64,000 nt of DNA, from NCBI RefSeq assembly GCF_040741455.2, contig NZ_CP160328.2, positions 1,488,001-1,552,000 of the forward strand. The letters run 5' to 3'. Below the pieces are notes generated by a model. The model worked only from the letters and a program-made list of their open reading frames with translations, was not told where the DNA came from and searched no databases. Every line of letters starts with the position of its first letter. Position 1 is the stretch's first letter. Made by a program: the position numbers and the translations under genes. The DNA comes from Snodgrassella alvi. Its GTDB lineage: Bacteria > Pseudomonadota > Gammaproteobacteria > Burkholderiales > Neisseriaceae. Shown here piece after piece: positions 1 to 11,000 of this stretch.

Positions 1-49
1 TTTGCCTGTGCGCATTTGTACTCTGGCTGCAATCTTTTCCGAGGAATTC

Positions 50-2410
50 ATGACAAACACTAATTTTTCCCAAACGGCTGCGTTTATCTGGTCGGTGGCA
101 GATTTACTGCGTGGAGATTTCAAGCAGTCTCAGTACGGGCGCGTGATCCTGCCCTTTACCCTGCTGCGCCGCCTAGAGTGTGTATTGGCAGAAACGAAAG
201 ATGCAGTGGTGGCAAAATATGATGAATTTCAAACCAACACACTGCCGGAAGAAAGCTTAAAAATGCTTCTGCAGCACGCCAGCGGACTTACTTTTTACAA
301 TACGTCTAAGATGGATCTAGGTAAATTGGGGCAGAACGACATCAAAGCCAACCTAGAAAGCTACGTACAGGCGTTTTCACCGGATGCGCGTGAAATCTTC
401 GATCACTTTAAATTCAGTGAGTTTATCGGCCTGCTGGAAGATGCCAACTTGCTGTATAAAGTAGTGAAAAAATTTGCCACTACCGACCTTAGTCCAAAAG
501 CGATATCCAACTATGAAATGGGGCTAGTATTCGAAGAGTTGATCCGCCGTTTTGCAGAAAGCTCAAACGAAACCGCCGGTGAGCACTTCACCCCACGTGA
601 TATCGTCCGTTTAACCACCTCTCTGGTATTAATGAAAGATGATGAAGTGCTGGTCAAGGACGGTATCATCCGCACCATTTACGACCCAACCGCCGGCACA
701 GGTGGTTTTCTCTCTGCCGGTATGGAATATGTGCACGAGCTAAATCCTAAAGCTGTCCTATGTCCTTTTGGCCAAGAGCTAAACCCAGAATCCTACGCCA
801 TCTGTAAAGGCGATATGCTCATTAAAGGTCAGGATGTCAGCCGAATTAAACTGGGCAACACCCTCTCTAACGACCAGCTATTGCTGGATAAATTTGACTA
901 TATGCTTTCTAACCCGCCATTTGGCGTAGACTGGAAAAAAATAGAGGGCGAGATTATTGATGAGCATATACAAAAAGGATTTAGCGGCCGCTTTGGCCCT
1001 GGCCTGCCGCGGGTTTCCGACGGTTCGCTATTGTTTCTACTGCACCTGATTAGCAAAATGCGCAACAGCCAAAATGTAGATGATAGCGTCAGCCACGGCA
1101 GCCGTATCGGAATTATTCTTAACGGCTCTCCACTGTTTACCGGTGGAGCGGGCAGTGGTGAAAGCGAAATCCGTCGCTACATTTTGGAAGCCGATTTGCT
1201 GGAAGGCATCATCGCATTGCCAACAGACATGTTCTACAACACTGGCATTGCCACCTACATCTGGATACTCTCCAACAAAAAAGCGCCTGAGCGTAAAGGC
1301 AAAGTACAGCTAATTGATGGCAGCAACCTGTGCGGCAAAATGCGTAAATCATTGGGTTCAAAGCGTAACCTAATACGTGAAGATGATATCAAACTAATTA
1401 CGCAAATCTTTGGTAATTTTGAAGTAGTGACTGCTACCCCCCTAAAAGAACTGGGTTTGGAAAAAGCTAAGGAGCAAAAATCCAACCGTGGCCGCCAGCC
1501 TGCCACCGCCAAAACCGAAGCGCCGAAAACCTTCGCCAGTAAAATCTTTAACAATACCGACTTTGGCTACCGCCGCCTGACCATTGAGCGCCCGCTGCGG
1601 ATATCTGCTCAGGTGACGGATGAAGCAATTGCAACCCTACGCTTTGCACCGAAACCATTTAACGCGCCGATGGAACGCCTGTATGAAGAGTTCGCGTCCC
1701 AGTGGCAGGACAACACCTACGGCGATTTCTCGGAGCTGGAAGCCGATGCGCGCGCCATCATCAAAGCTGAATTTGCCGAACTGAAAGAGAAGCAGATTAA
1801 AGACCTGCTCGACAGCAAACTGTGGCTGGTGCAGCGCACATTGATGAAAAAAGCACAGAAAATTCAAGAAGCTTTAGGGTCGCAATCGGGTGGCAAAACG
1901 CTGGTGAGCAATGACTTCAACCAGTTCCAGCTAAGCCTAAAAGAGGCCATCAAAACCGCTGGCGTGAAGCTGGATACGAAAGAAAACAAACAATTTATCG
2001 ATGCCTTCACTACCAAAAACCCAGATGCCGAACCAGTGGTCAAGAAAGTGCTGAAAAAAGCCCCTCAGCCGCTGTACGGTGCGTTTGAATATAAAGACAA
2101 GGTTGTTGAGTTTGAGCAGGATGGCGAGCTGCGCGATAACGAAAACGTGCCGCTGAACCCAGCCTTATCCACTAGCGACCTGATTGAAAATTACTTCAAA
2201 ACAGAAGTGCTGCCGCATGTGAATGACGCGTGGATCAACGCCGATAAACGTGATGCGAAAGATGGTGAAGTGGGAATTGTCGGTTACGAGATTCCGTTTA
2301 ACCGCCATTTCTATGTTTATCAGCCACCGCGCCCACTGGAGGAAATTGATGCCGATCTGGATGCGGTCAGCGCCGAGATTATGAAGCTGCTGCAGGAGGT
2401 ACATTCCTGA
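50..2410 (+). CDS. hsdM: Type I restriction-modification DNA methyltransferase subunit HsdM
   Basis: This is the N6-adenine methyltransferase (modification) subunit of a type I R-M system, working in a complex with HsdS and HsdR. From the ATG at 50 the protein is 786 aa. It shows FTPR (about residues 180-183), the SAM-binding motif DPTAGTGG (212-219) and the catalytic NPPF motif (288-291). A charged, Lys-rich C-terminal half makes it longer than the classical ~500-aa EcoKI-type subunit, as in the larger HsdM families. A purine-rich GAGG lies six bases before the ATG at 50, which I prefer to the in-frame TTG at 2. It overlaps hsdS by ATGA, implying translational coupling. The coding sequence is more GC-rich than the core genes to the right, suggesting acquisition. 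Confidence 0.95.
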   Translation: MTNTNFSQTAAFIWSVADLLRGDFKQSQYGRVILPFTLLRRLECVLAETKDAVVAKYDEFQTNTLPEESLKMLLQHASGLTFYNTSKMDLGKLGQNDIKANLESYVQAFSPDAREIFDHFKFSEFIGLLEDANLLYKVVKKFATTDLSPKAISNYEMGLVFEELIRRFAESSNETAGEHFTPRDIVRLTTSLVLMKDDEVLVKDGIIRTIYDPTAGTGGFLSAGMEYVHELNPKAVLCPFGQELNPESYAICKGDMLIKGQDVSRIKLGNTLSNDQLLLDKFDYMLSNPPFGVDWKKIEGEIIDEHIQKGFSGRFGPGLPRVSDGSLLFLLHLISKMRNSQNVDDSVSHGSRIGIILNGSPLFTGGAGSGESEIRRYILEADLLEGIIALPTDMFYNTGIATYIWILSNKKAPERKGKVQLIDGSNLCGKMRKSLGSKRNLIREDDIKLITQIFGNFEVVTATPLKELGLEKAKEQKSNRGRQPATAKTEAPKTFASKIFNNTDFGYRRLTIERPLRISAQVTDEAIATLRFAPKPFNAPMERLYEEFASQWQDNTYGDFSELEADARAIIKAEFAELKEKQIKDLLDSKLWLVQRTLMKKAQKIQEALGSQSGGKTLVSNDFNQFQLSLKEAIKTAGVKLDTKENKQFIDAFTTKNPDAEPVVKKVLKKAPQPLYGAFEYKDKVVEFEQDGELRDNENVPLNPALSTSDLIENYFKTEVLPHVNDAWINADKRDAKDGEVGIVGYEIPFNRHFYVYQPPRPLEEIDADLDAVSAEIMKLLQEVHS

Positions 2411-3780
2411 TGGCTAAGTATAAGGCGTATCCCGAGTATAAGGATTCTGGGGTTGAGTGGCTGGGAATGGTACCATCTCACTGGAAAACCATATCCATAC
2501 ACAAATTGTTTTCTAGAGTTAAACGGACCGGATATACTGAGAAAGAATTGCTTTCCGTATATCGCGATTATGGTGTAATACCAAAATCAAGCAGAGATGA
2601 TAATAATAATAAGCCTTCGGAGGATTTATCACCCTATCAATTGGTTAAGCCAAATGATATGGTTATGAATAAGATGAAAGCTTGGCAAGGATCAATCGCA
2701 ATTTCAACGTATGAAGGAATCGTTAGTCCGGCATATTTTGTATACGAACCCAACAATGTTTTTTTTGAAGTGACACATCCAAGGTATGTGCATTATTTAC
2801 TTCGCAACCCGATTTACGTTACTCAATACCTGAGATGTTCCAAGGGAATACGAGTCAATCAATGGGATCTGGATCCTTATGAGTTTAGAAATATTGAGCT
2901 GCTGCTTCCGGACAAGACTGAACAGGAAAAAATATACCGTTTCCTCGATCACGAAACCGCAAAAATCGATAACCTCATTGAGAAGCAACAGCAACTGATT
3001 GAACTTTTGAAAGAAAAACGTCAGGCAGTGATTAGCCATGCTGTCACCAAAGGGCTAAACCCTGATGTGCCGATGAAAGATTCTGGTATTGAATGGTTGG
3101 GGGAAGTTCCGGAACATTGGATTGTTCGCAGATTAAAACATACGGCAAACCTGCAGTCAGGAATACCTAAAGGGAAAGATCTAACAGGTAAAAATAGTAT
3201 CTCAGTTCCTATGCTTCGTGTAGCTAACGTCCAAGATGGTTATCTCGATCTTGAAGATGTACATACCATAGATATTGAACCGAGCCAGCTTGAACGATAT
3301 TTGCTTCGCGATGGTGACGTATTGATGAATGAGGGTGGGGATAATGACCAATTAGGCCGTGGTGCGGTCTGGACGGCGTCAATTGATAATTGTATTTATC
3401 AAAATCATGTTTTTGCAATTCGCCCTCAAAACATTGAATCAGATTGGCTAGATATACTTACTCGAGCTGCTTATGCAAAATTCCACTTCTATCGAGTAGC
3501 GAAGCAAAGTACGAACCTTGCATCCATTTCATCAACAAATATCAAAGAAACTCCATTGCTAATTCCCCCAGTTGAAGAACGGGTGGAAATTTTAAAATTT
3601 ATAAAGCTGCAACTAGGAAGATTAAAGAAGTCTGAAGAACTGAGTGTTAACCAAGTTGCGTTACTACAGGAACGCCGCACCGCCCTAATCTCCTCCGCCG
3701 TCACCGGAAAAATCGACGTTCGCGACTGGGTTGCGCCAGACACACAGAAAGCAGAGAAACCAGAGGAGACTGCTGTATGA
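2410..3780 (+). CDS. hsdS: Type I restriction-modification specificity subunit HsdS
   Basis: This is the sequence-recognition subunit that directs HsdM and HsdR to a bipartite target. The 456-aa protein has the usual two half-subunits. Each begins with a similar block, KDSGVEWLG near residue 11 and KDSGIEWLG near 223, followed by a target recognition domain (TRD). Conserved helical regions follow: EQEKIYRFLDHETAKIDNLI before the second half, and a shorter version with LLQERRTALISSAVTGKID at the C-terminus. The two TRD stretches (about 2460-2900 and 3120-3590) are clearly more AT-rich than hsdM, hsdR and the conserved spacers, the usual sign of TRD exchange. Start and stop overlap both neighbours by ATGA. 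The recognised DNA sequence cannot be read from this. Confidence 0.95.
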   Translation: MAKYKAYPEYKDSGVEWLGMVPSHWKTISIHKLFSRVKRTGYTEKELLSVYRDYGVIPKSSRDDNNNKPSEDLSPYQLVKPNDMVMNKMKAWQGSIAISTYEGIVSPAYFVYEPNNVFFEVTHPRYVHYLLRNPIYVTQYLRCSKGIRVNQWDLDPYEFRNIELLLPDKTEQEKIYRFLDHETAKIDNLIEKQQQLIELLKEKRQAVISHAVTKGLNPDVPMKDSGIEWLGEVPEHWIVRRLKHTANLQSGIPKGKDLTGKNSISVPMLRVANVQDGYLDLEDVHTIDIEPSQLERYLLRDGDVLMNEGGDNDQLGRGAVWTASIDNCIYQNHVFAIRPQNIESDWLDILTRAAYAKFHFYRVAKQSTNLASISSTNIKETPLLIPPVEERVEILKFIKLQLGRLKKSEELSVNQVALLQERRTALISSAVTGKIDVRDWVAPDTQKAEKPEETAV

Positions 3781-6700
3781 GCATGGACTGCACCAAAGAA
3801 CATATTTTTCAAAAAGATATCATTACACAAATGAAGGCAAATGGCTGGGTTTGCGGCAAAACGGATGGCTACGATCGCGAACGTGCGCTTTACTCGCAGG
3901 ATACGCTGACCTTTGTGCAGACCACGCAGCCACAGGAGTGGGAGAAGTTTGCCAACATTTATCCCACCGATACCGAGCGTCATTTTCTCGATGCGCTGGT
4001 GGCGCAGCTAAAAAAAGCGGATATCAACGCTACCGATAGGCAGTCGCGCACCTACGGCACGCTCGGCGTGCTGCGCCATGGTATCAAAAACCATAGTGCG
4101 CGTTTTTCTTTGTGTCAGTTTAAGCCAGAACATAACCTCAACCCAGATACACTAACGCGCTACAAGCAAAATATCTTTCGTATCGTGCCGGAGCTGATTT
4201 ACAGCCCGCATGCGTCAAAAGCGGCATTGGCAGAAACGGAGGGCAAAGCCAAGAAATGGCGTATTGACCTGGTATTGTTTGTTAATGGCTTGCCAATCGC
4301 AACACTGGAACTGAAATCTGAATTTAAGCAGGCAGTACAAAACGCCATTACGCAGTATAAACAAACGCGTTTGCCCAACTCTGGTACCAATAAGTCTGAA
4401 CCACTGCTCACCTTCAAACGCGGCGCACTGGTGCATTTTGCAGTTAGCCAGTACGAAGTGTTTATGACTACCAAACTCGCGGGTGATGAAACTTTCTTTC
4501 TGCCATTTAACAAAGGCACTCATGATGGCGGGGCAGGGAACGATAGCCCGCAGAATATCAACGACTACGCCACCAGCTACCTGTGGAATGAGGTGCTGTT
4601 GCCAGACAACCTGCTGAAAATTCTGGCCAGCTTTATGCACTTGCAAATCGTTGAAAAAGAAGACGCCATTGGCGTGAAGTACAAAAGCGAAAGCCTGATT
4701 TTCCCACGCTATCATCAATGGGACGTCGTAAACAAACTCATCACCGCCGCCACAGTAGAAGGCACCGGCAATAAATACCTGATTCAGCACAGTGCGGGGT
4801 CGGGCAAATCAAACTCTATCGCCTGGACAGCCCATCAGCTTTCACGCCTGTACGATGAAGATGGCGTAAAGCTGTTTAATTCGGTAATTGTGGTAACCGA
4901 TCGTACCGTGCTTGACGATCAGCTACAGGATACCATCTATCAGTTTGAGCATCAGGATGGTGTGGTCGGCCGCATCAACAACAAAGAAGGGGACGGTTCA
5001 AAATCGGAAAAGCTGGCAAGTGCACTGGAAAATTCGCAACCAATCATTATTGTCACCATTCAAACCTTTCCATTTGTCCTAAAAGCGATTGAAAACAGCG
5101 TCAGCCTGAAGCAGCGCAAATATGCTGTGATTGCCGATGAAGCACACTCATCACAGAGTGGCTCTACAGCGCGTCAGCTAAAAGAAGTATTGATGACCGA
5201 CGCAATGGATGACGATGTAGAGATATCTACAGAAGATATTCTAGATGCCACCATTGCCGCACGTAAAGGCAGCAACAACCTTAACTTTTACGCTTTTACC
5301 GCCACACCTAAAGCCAAAACGCTGGAGTTGTTTGGCCGTCGACCAAATCCGCAAGAACCAGCTTCAAAAACCAATAAGCCACAAGCATTCCACGTTTACT
5401 CCATGCGTCAGGCCATCGAAGAAGGCTTTATTCTGGATGTACTGCAAAACTATATTAATTACAAAGTGGCCTACAAGCTGCTGCAAAAGCTGGATGATGA
5501 AGACCAAGAAGTCGACAGCAAAAAAGCCAAAATCAAACTAAATCAATGGGTCTTGCTTCACGAGCATAACGTATCACAGAAAGTGAAAGTGATAGTAGAG
5601 CATTTCCGCAAGCATGTGATGCAATTACTGGGTGGGCAGGCAAAAGCGATGGTGGTGACCAGTTCGCGTAAAGCGGCAGTGCGCTACAAGCTGGCATTCG
5701 ATAAATACATTGCCGAGCAAAAATACGACAAAATCAGAGCCATGGTGGCGTTTTCCGGTGAAGTGGAATTCCACGAAGATGACCACAATAGCTTTGCACT
5801 GCTAAATCAAAAGTTTACTGAAATCAATATGAATCCAGGCTTAAAAGGCCGGGATATGCGCAAAGCGTTTGATACCGAAGACTACCAGGTAATGCTGGTA
5901 GCCAACAAATTTCAAACTGGTTTTGACCAGCCTAAGCTATGCGCCATGTATGTGGATAAAAAGCTGGGTGGCGTCGAATGCGTACAAACGCTATCGCGGT
6001 TAAACCGCACCTATCCAGGCAAAGCGGAATCAGACATATTTGTACTTGATTTCTACAACCAGCCCGAAGATATTTTGAGTGCTTTCCAGCCGTACTACCA
6101 AACAGCAACACTCACGGATGTTAGCGATCCACAACTCGTCTTTGATTTGTTTGCAAAGCTGCGTACCAGTGGCATTTTCCAATGGAGCGAAGTAGAGCAA
6201 TTCTGCAAAGTATTTTTCAACAATCATTTACCCATTGCGGCCTTAAGCAATATCTGCAAACCAGCTGTGCAACGCTGGCAGCAACGCTACAATTCGGCGG
6301 TTGAGGCGTATGAGAATGCCAAAAAAATTGTTGAACGCACTAAGCAAACCGGCGATGTTGTGCTGATTACCAATGCGGAAAACACCTTCAAAGCATGCGA
6401 ACAAGAAAAAAGTAAGCTGCTTATTTTCAAGAAAGATCTCGGCAGTTTTGTCCGTTTTTACGAGTTTATGTCCCAAATCGTCGATTACGATGATAAAGAC
6501 TTAGAAAGGCTGAGTCTGTTTGCCCGCCATCTGCGTCCGTTGCTGCGTGAACAGCGCATTGAAGATGATAAAATTGATTTAAGCAACGTTGAAATGAGCC
6601 ATTATCGTATTTCGAAGCTCTATCAGCAAAGTTTACAGCTACAAAAAAATGCTGAAGATGGCAAAATCAATCCAAGTAATGATATTGGTACGGCAAAACC

Positions 6701-7022
6701 AAAACACAAAAAAGAAGAGTTTCTGTCAAATATCCTAAAACGTTTGAATGAGCTTTTTATCACCGATAATCTAACCGATAAAGACTTAATTAATTATGCT
6801 TTCACAGTGCGCGATAAACTGTCAGAAAACCAAACTGTAATGGCACAGATTATGAACAACTCACCAGAACAGGTGATGCTAGGTGATTTCCCGAAAGCCA
6901 TTGATAATGCCGTGTTGGAGAGCAATGACGCCCAGAAGGAAATGATGATGCAATACCTTTCTAATCCTGAACTGGCAAAGAACTTCGCTCGCGTAGTGTT
7001 TGATATGTTGAAAGGGATTTAA
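3777..7022 (+). CDS. hsdR: Type I restriction endonuclease subunit HsdR
   Basis: This is the ATP-dependent translocase and nuclease subunit of the type I system (1081 aa, full length for the family). The N-terminal PD-(D/E)xK nuclease shows D164 in RIDLVLF and E178-L-K180 in LELK. The SF2 motor follows with Walker A HSAGSGKS (338-345), the DEAH box at 454-457 (IADEAH), a motif III-like FTATPKAKTLELFG, and motifs near NKFQTGFDQPKL and LSRLNRTYPG. A helical C-terminal region, where HsdR subunits usually contact the methylase, ends the protein. All nuclease and ATPase residues I can check are present, so it looks functional. It overlaps hsdS by four bases. No terminator hairpin is visible directly downstream. 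Confidence 0.96.
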   Translation: MSMDCTKEHIFQKDIITQMKANGWVCGKTDGYDRERALYSQDTLTFVQTTQPQEWEKFANIYPTDTERHFLDALVAQLKKADINATDRQSRTYGTLGVLRHGIKNHSARFSLCQFKPEHNLNPDTLTRYKQNIFRIVPELIYSPHASKAALAETEGKAKKWRIDLVLFVNGLPIATLELKSEFKQAVQNAITQYKQTRLPNSGTNKSEPLLTFKRGALVHFAVSQYEVFMTTKLAGDETFFLPFNKGTHDGGAGNDSPQNINDYATSYLWNEVLLPDNLLKILASFMHLQIVEKEDAIGVKYKSESLIFPRYHQWDVVNKLITAATVEGTGNKYLIQHSAGSGKSNSIAWTAHQLSRLYDEDGVKLFNSVIVVTDRTVLDDQLQDTIYQFEHQDGVVGRINNKEGDGSKSEKLASALENSQPIIIVTIQTFPFVLKAIENSVSLKQRKYAVIADEAHSSQSGSTARQLKEVLMTDAMDDDVEISTEDILDATIAARKGSNNLNFYAFTATPKAKTLELFGRRPNPQEPASKTNKPQAFHVYSMRQAIEEGFILDVLQNYINYKVAYKLLQKLDDEDQEVDSKKAKIKLNQWVLLHEHNVSQKVKVIVEHFRKHVMQLLGGQAKAMVVTSSRKAAVRYKLAFDKYIAEQKYDKIRAMVAFSGEVEFHEDDHNSFALLNQKFTEINMNPGLKGRDMRKAFDTEDYQVMLVANKFQTGFDQPKLCAMYVDKKLGGVECVQTLSRLNRTYPGKAESDIFVLDFYNQPEDILSAFQPYYQTATLTDVSDPQLVFDLFAKLRTSGIFQWSEVEQFCKVFFNNHLPIAALSNICKPAVQRWQQRYNSAVEAYENAKKIVERTKQTGDVVLITNAENTFKACEQEKSKLLIFKKDLGSFVRFYEFMSQIVDYDDKDLERLSLFARHLRPLLREQRIEDDKIDLSNVEMSHYRISKLYQQSLQLQKNAEDGKINPSNDIGTAKPKHKKEEFLSNILKRLNELFITDNLTDKDLINYAFTVRDKLSENQTVMAQIMNNSPEQVMLGDFPKAIDNAVLESNDAQKEMMMQYLSNPELAKNFARVVFDMLKGI

Positions 7023-7048
7023 CGCATTTTTATCAAAGAGTAGGGTAA

Positions 7049-7474
7049 ATCCCAAATCCACTTGTGATACACCAAGCGTTAAACAAATTTAGTTTTGAGA
7101 TTGAGGCGAGAATATTCGGGCCAAACTAAGCCTCAGCACATGCACTCCGGTATAAAAAGTATTTATATGGCAAATGTTGTCAGGATGGTGTTGTTTATAA
7201 TATCTCGTTCGCTCATGCACCAAAAAACCTTGCCTCAAAAGAGGAAATTGAATTTATTACAGGCATTCACCACTGCCTTTGGGAAAAGTAAACAGCACAA
7301 CTACCGCCTTTACAAGAAAGATATAAGAATAGTGATATTCATCGTATCCGGTTTAAATCATAAGTTTCGTGCCATATTGCCTATCTGTGGCCAGACAATC
7401 CAACTCATGATGCTATAAGCGATAACAATTATTTCCTTATCGCGCTAAAGCGCCATGGTGCTGGCCATTTTTAA
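7049..7474 (+). pseudogene. Decayed small gene remnant
   Basis: One frame reads like protein but is broken by in-frame stops at 7127, 7289 and 7361 before ending at 7472-7474. Between the stops it gives plausible peptides, for example YNISFAHAPKNLASKEEIEF (about 7196-7255), TAQLPPLQERYKNSD and a segment ending in ALKRHGAGHF. The frame does not shift across about 420 bases, so point nonsense mutations rather than indels seem responsible. I do not recognise the family. It lies just after hsdR, in what looks like a worn edge of an acquired island. An overlapping 107-aa open frame (7095-7418) looks less protein-like, so I take it as a shadow. Confidence 0.4.
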
Positions 7475-7960
7475 ACAGATAAATCTAGATTTTCAACATG
7501 ATTCACATCATGGCATCTTTTATCGTTTCCTATATAGAAACCATATAAAGGCTGAGTAGGGTACGGCCTAGTGAAACATTGCATCACCATTACCAGCTCA
7601 TAAAACAAACTCAAAACCAGTATTTGGTAAGGCATGCTCTTATCGGCGAAAATTACCTTACTAATCGTTAATGTTTAAATCAGGCTTTCTGTTCACCAAC
7701 AGGCAGCCCGTGGTTTTAATGCCAAATGGAAACAATTAGATAGCGAGCGGATGAAAATCTGAAAAACATAAAATCAGCCAAAATTTATTGTTTTAGCAAG
7801 CTAAAACAAAACAGCAAACAATCCCTAGCGGAAAATATTTCAGCCTCAAATCTAAACTTATTGTTTGGATAAATATCCACCCAGTCTGGAGCAAATCAAC
7901 TTCACATTAAATGCAGTCAAACAAATGTATTGCCTGATAAATCTATCAATGAAAGCCTCA
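7475..7960. other. Noncoding, probably degenerate DNA
   Basis: No intact gene is visible. A short stretch near 7700-7762 reads QQAARGFNAKWKQLDSERMK in one frame and then stops, which could be another scrap of decayed coding sequence. No RNA gene, IS end or clear promoter was recognised. Confidence 0.4.
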
Positions 7961-7965
7961 ATAAA

Positions 7966-8000
7966 AAAACTTCCGGATTCTAAACAAATCCGGAAGTTTT
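7966..8000. terminator. Bidirectional terminator downstream of TAA1
   Basis: A 14-bp perfect inverted repeat (7966-7979 with 7987-8000, core ACTTCCGGATT) encloses a 7-base loop. A-rich sequence lies on the left and T-rich on the right, so it can act on either strand. It ends the minus-strand giant adhesin gene 23 bases after its stop. The stem resembles the one behind TAA2 (40397-40429), so the paralogues share even their terminator ancestry. Confidence 0.85.
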
Positions 8001-8022
8001 ATTCACGATTCAGCTAAAAGGT

Positions 8023-11000
8023 TTAGTTGTTGCTCCACTTGAAGCCAACACCGGCATTAAAGCCAACCTCTTTGCCAGTAGTGGAAACACCTGCACCCCA
8101 GCCGATATTACCGCTATTACTCATTGCCTTGTAGTTGGCGCCTACAGCGGTATAGCCACGATAAGTACCTACACCCACACCAACTGCCTGCTCACCGGCA
8201 TTCAGAGAAGGCAGATAAGCACCGGATAAGGCCATGGCCAGAGCAGTACCAGAATAAGCACGACGCTCAGTACGCTGAACACGCTCATTTACTTGGTTCA
8301 CATACTTATTGATGTTCGTAATCTGATTATTAACACCTTTAAGTTGAGCCACATTCACAGCATCAGTGTCAGCAGTACCAGCTGCAACACCAGTTATCTG
8401 ACGGTATACACCCTTAGATGCATCACCCACAGATACCGCTCCTTCCGTACTTCTTGTGGCACGGATTGCTGCTGCCTGCTGCGATGTTGCAGTTACTGGA
8501 ATATATCCCACTTTACCAGCAGCTGTGCTTGCTACTGATCCGGAGCCCAGAGCCACACCACCGGACTGTTTCACCTGAGCATTGCTGCCCAAAGCCACAC
8601 CATTGGCAGCAGGAGCACTAGCTGAATCACCAATCGCTATCGCTGAAGAACCACTAGCCATTGCTGCGCCACCCACTGCTATTGAATCAGCACCTTGAGC
8701 AATTGATGCAGCTTTAGCAGAGTTGATCTTCGCATACTTGGTGCCATAATTCTGAATATTTTGCAGTGCATCAGCGACATTATTTGCTGTTACATTGCCA
8801 CCAGTAGGCGTAGACGTATCGTATTTAGGCGGATTGATAGCATTCGAACCCGGTGTGTAAGATGTACCCAGACCTGATGCTATGGAAGCAATCTGGCTGC
8901 CGACAACTTGACTGATCGCGGTAGACAGACTATTCAATTGTGCGTCTGAAACCGTACCTGTTGGCAAACTATGTACCAATGTACTCAGATTATCCAAGTC
9001 TGTTTTCACATCCCACAACTGACCAGCATTAACTGCATCTAAAGAACCACGTGCAAGATTACCGGCTGCCACATTGGTAATACGCTGAGCTGTACCGCTG
9101 CCATGACTGGCATCATAAGCTCCCAACGTACCATTCCACTGCAAGGCATTCTTCGTCAGGTTAGTAATATTAGTGATCATTTCGCCTGTCGGAGTATCTT
9201 GCAAAATACTGGTGATTGTAGATAATCCGGTCGAAGTAGATGTTGATAAACTTGTCAGTCTTGATCTTTCGGTATACAGCTGGCCGCCATTTACAGCATC
9301 ATGTGAATCTTGGTCAACTAAACCATCAGCCACATTGATAATCTTGCCATATTTTCCATCAAAATCTCGAGTAAGTTTATTTGGTCTTCCAGCATCAAAC
9401 CCGTTTTTATCATCACTCCATTGCAGGCTCTTATCCTTCAGCTCTTTCACATCTTTTTGAGTATTGCCAAAGCTGGTAGACAGGCTGCTCAGGCTGGTGC
9501 TCGTGTTTGTAGCCAGCCTATCCAGACTGTCACTGGCAGTACTCAAACTACGTGACAAACTCTCATATCCGGTAGACATAGAGTTGCTGATGCTGTTGAT
9601 ACCTGAAATTACAGTTGATGAAACTACTGTTGACAGACTATTCAGACCTGTGGAAGTAGAACCAGACAATGCATACAGCTGGCTACCGTTTACCGCATCG
9701 GTAGAATCCGCTGCCACGCGGCCTGCAGCTACATTGGTAATACGCTGAGCTGTACCACTACCATGACTGGCATCATAAGCACCCAGTGTGCTATTCCACT
9801 GCAAGGCATTTTGCTGCAGGGTGGTCAGGTTCTGATTTGTGCTACTCAGACTGGATGTCAGGCTAGTCAGACCGGTTGAAGTACTGCTGCTCAGGCTGGT
9901 TAAGCCTGTGCTGGCACTAGCCAGTCCTAATTGAGTGGTGCTGGTCAGCGTATCCACTTTGTTATTAACATTAGTCAAACCTGCTGATGTGGCACTGCTC
10001 AAGCTGCTCAGTCCCGTACTACTGCTGTTCAATCCTGCCTGCGTCAAAGTAGACAGGCTGTACATCTGAGCACCGTTAATGGCATCACTAGAGCCGGCAC
10101 TGATATTTCCGTCAGCAATACCGGTCAGATTCTGCGCACGACCGCCACGAGTGGCATCATAAGCGTTCACTGCATTGTTCCATTGCAGTGCATCCTTTTG
10201 CAGATTACCTACATTGGTATTGGTATCACTCAAACCAGTTGACAGACTGCTTACACTCTTAATTACTGTACTGAGGCTATCAGTAACGATGGTAGACAGA
10301 CTACCCAACTGATTTTTGGTTACCTCATTCAGGTTAGTAGACAGGCTGCTTAGTCCGGTTGAAGTAGAACCAGACAAACTAAACAACTGGCTACCGTTAA
10401 TTGCATCAGTAGAATCCAAGGCTACCCGGCCGGCCGCTACATTAGTAATACGTTGAGCTGTACCACCGCCATGACTAGCATCGTAAGCTGTTAGCGAACT
10501 ATTCCACTGTAAGGCATTTTGCTGCAGGGTAGTCAGGTTCTGATTTGTGCTACTCAGACTGGATGTCAGACTAGTCAGACCGGTTGAAGTACTGCTGCTC
10601 AGGCTGGTTAAGCCTGTGCTGGCACTAGCCAGTCCTAATTGAGTGGTGCTGGTCAGCGTATCTACTCGTTCATTGACAGTAGACAAACCTGCCGATGTAA
10701 CACTACTTAAGCTGCTCAGCCCCGTACTGCTACTGCTCAGTCCTGCCTGTGTCAGAGTAGACAAGCTGTACATCTGGGCGCCATTGATGGCATCACTTGA
10801 AACAGCGCTAATATCTCCACCAGCAATACCGGTCAATTTCTGAGCATGGCCATTACGGGTTGCATCAAAAGCACCGCTCACACTATTCCACTGTAATGCA
10901 TTTTGCTGCAAGGCTGCTACATTAGTATTGGTTTCTCTCAGACCTGTAGACAGGCTGCTTACATTTTCCGTTACCGTACTGAGACTATTAGTCACTATAG

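Noticed and set aside
7095-7418. 107-aa open frame after hsdR
   Set aside because: Its TTG start lacks a ribosome site, its composition is odd, and an overlapping frame with three stops looks more protein-like.
1-8000. Insertion sequence or transposase flanking the hsd island
   Set aside because: No transposase fragment or terminal inverted repeat could be recognised on either side.
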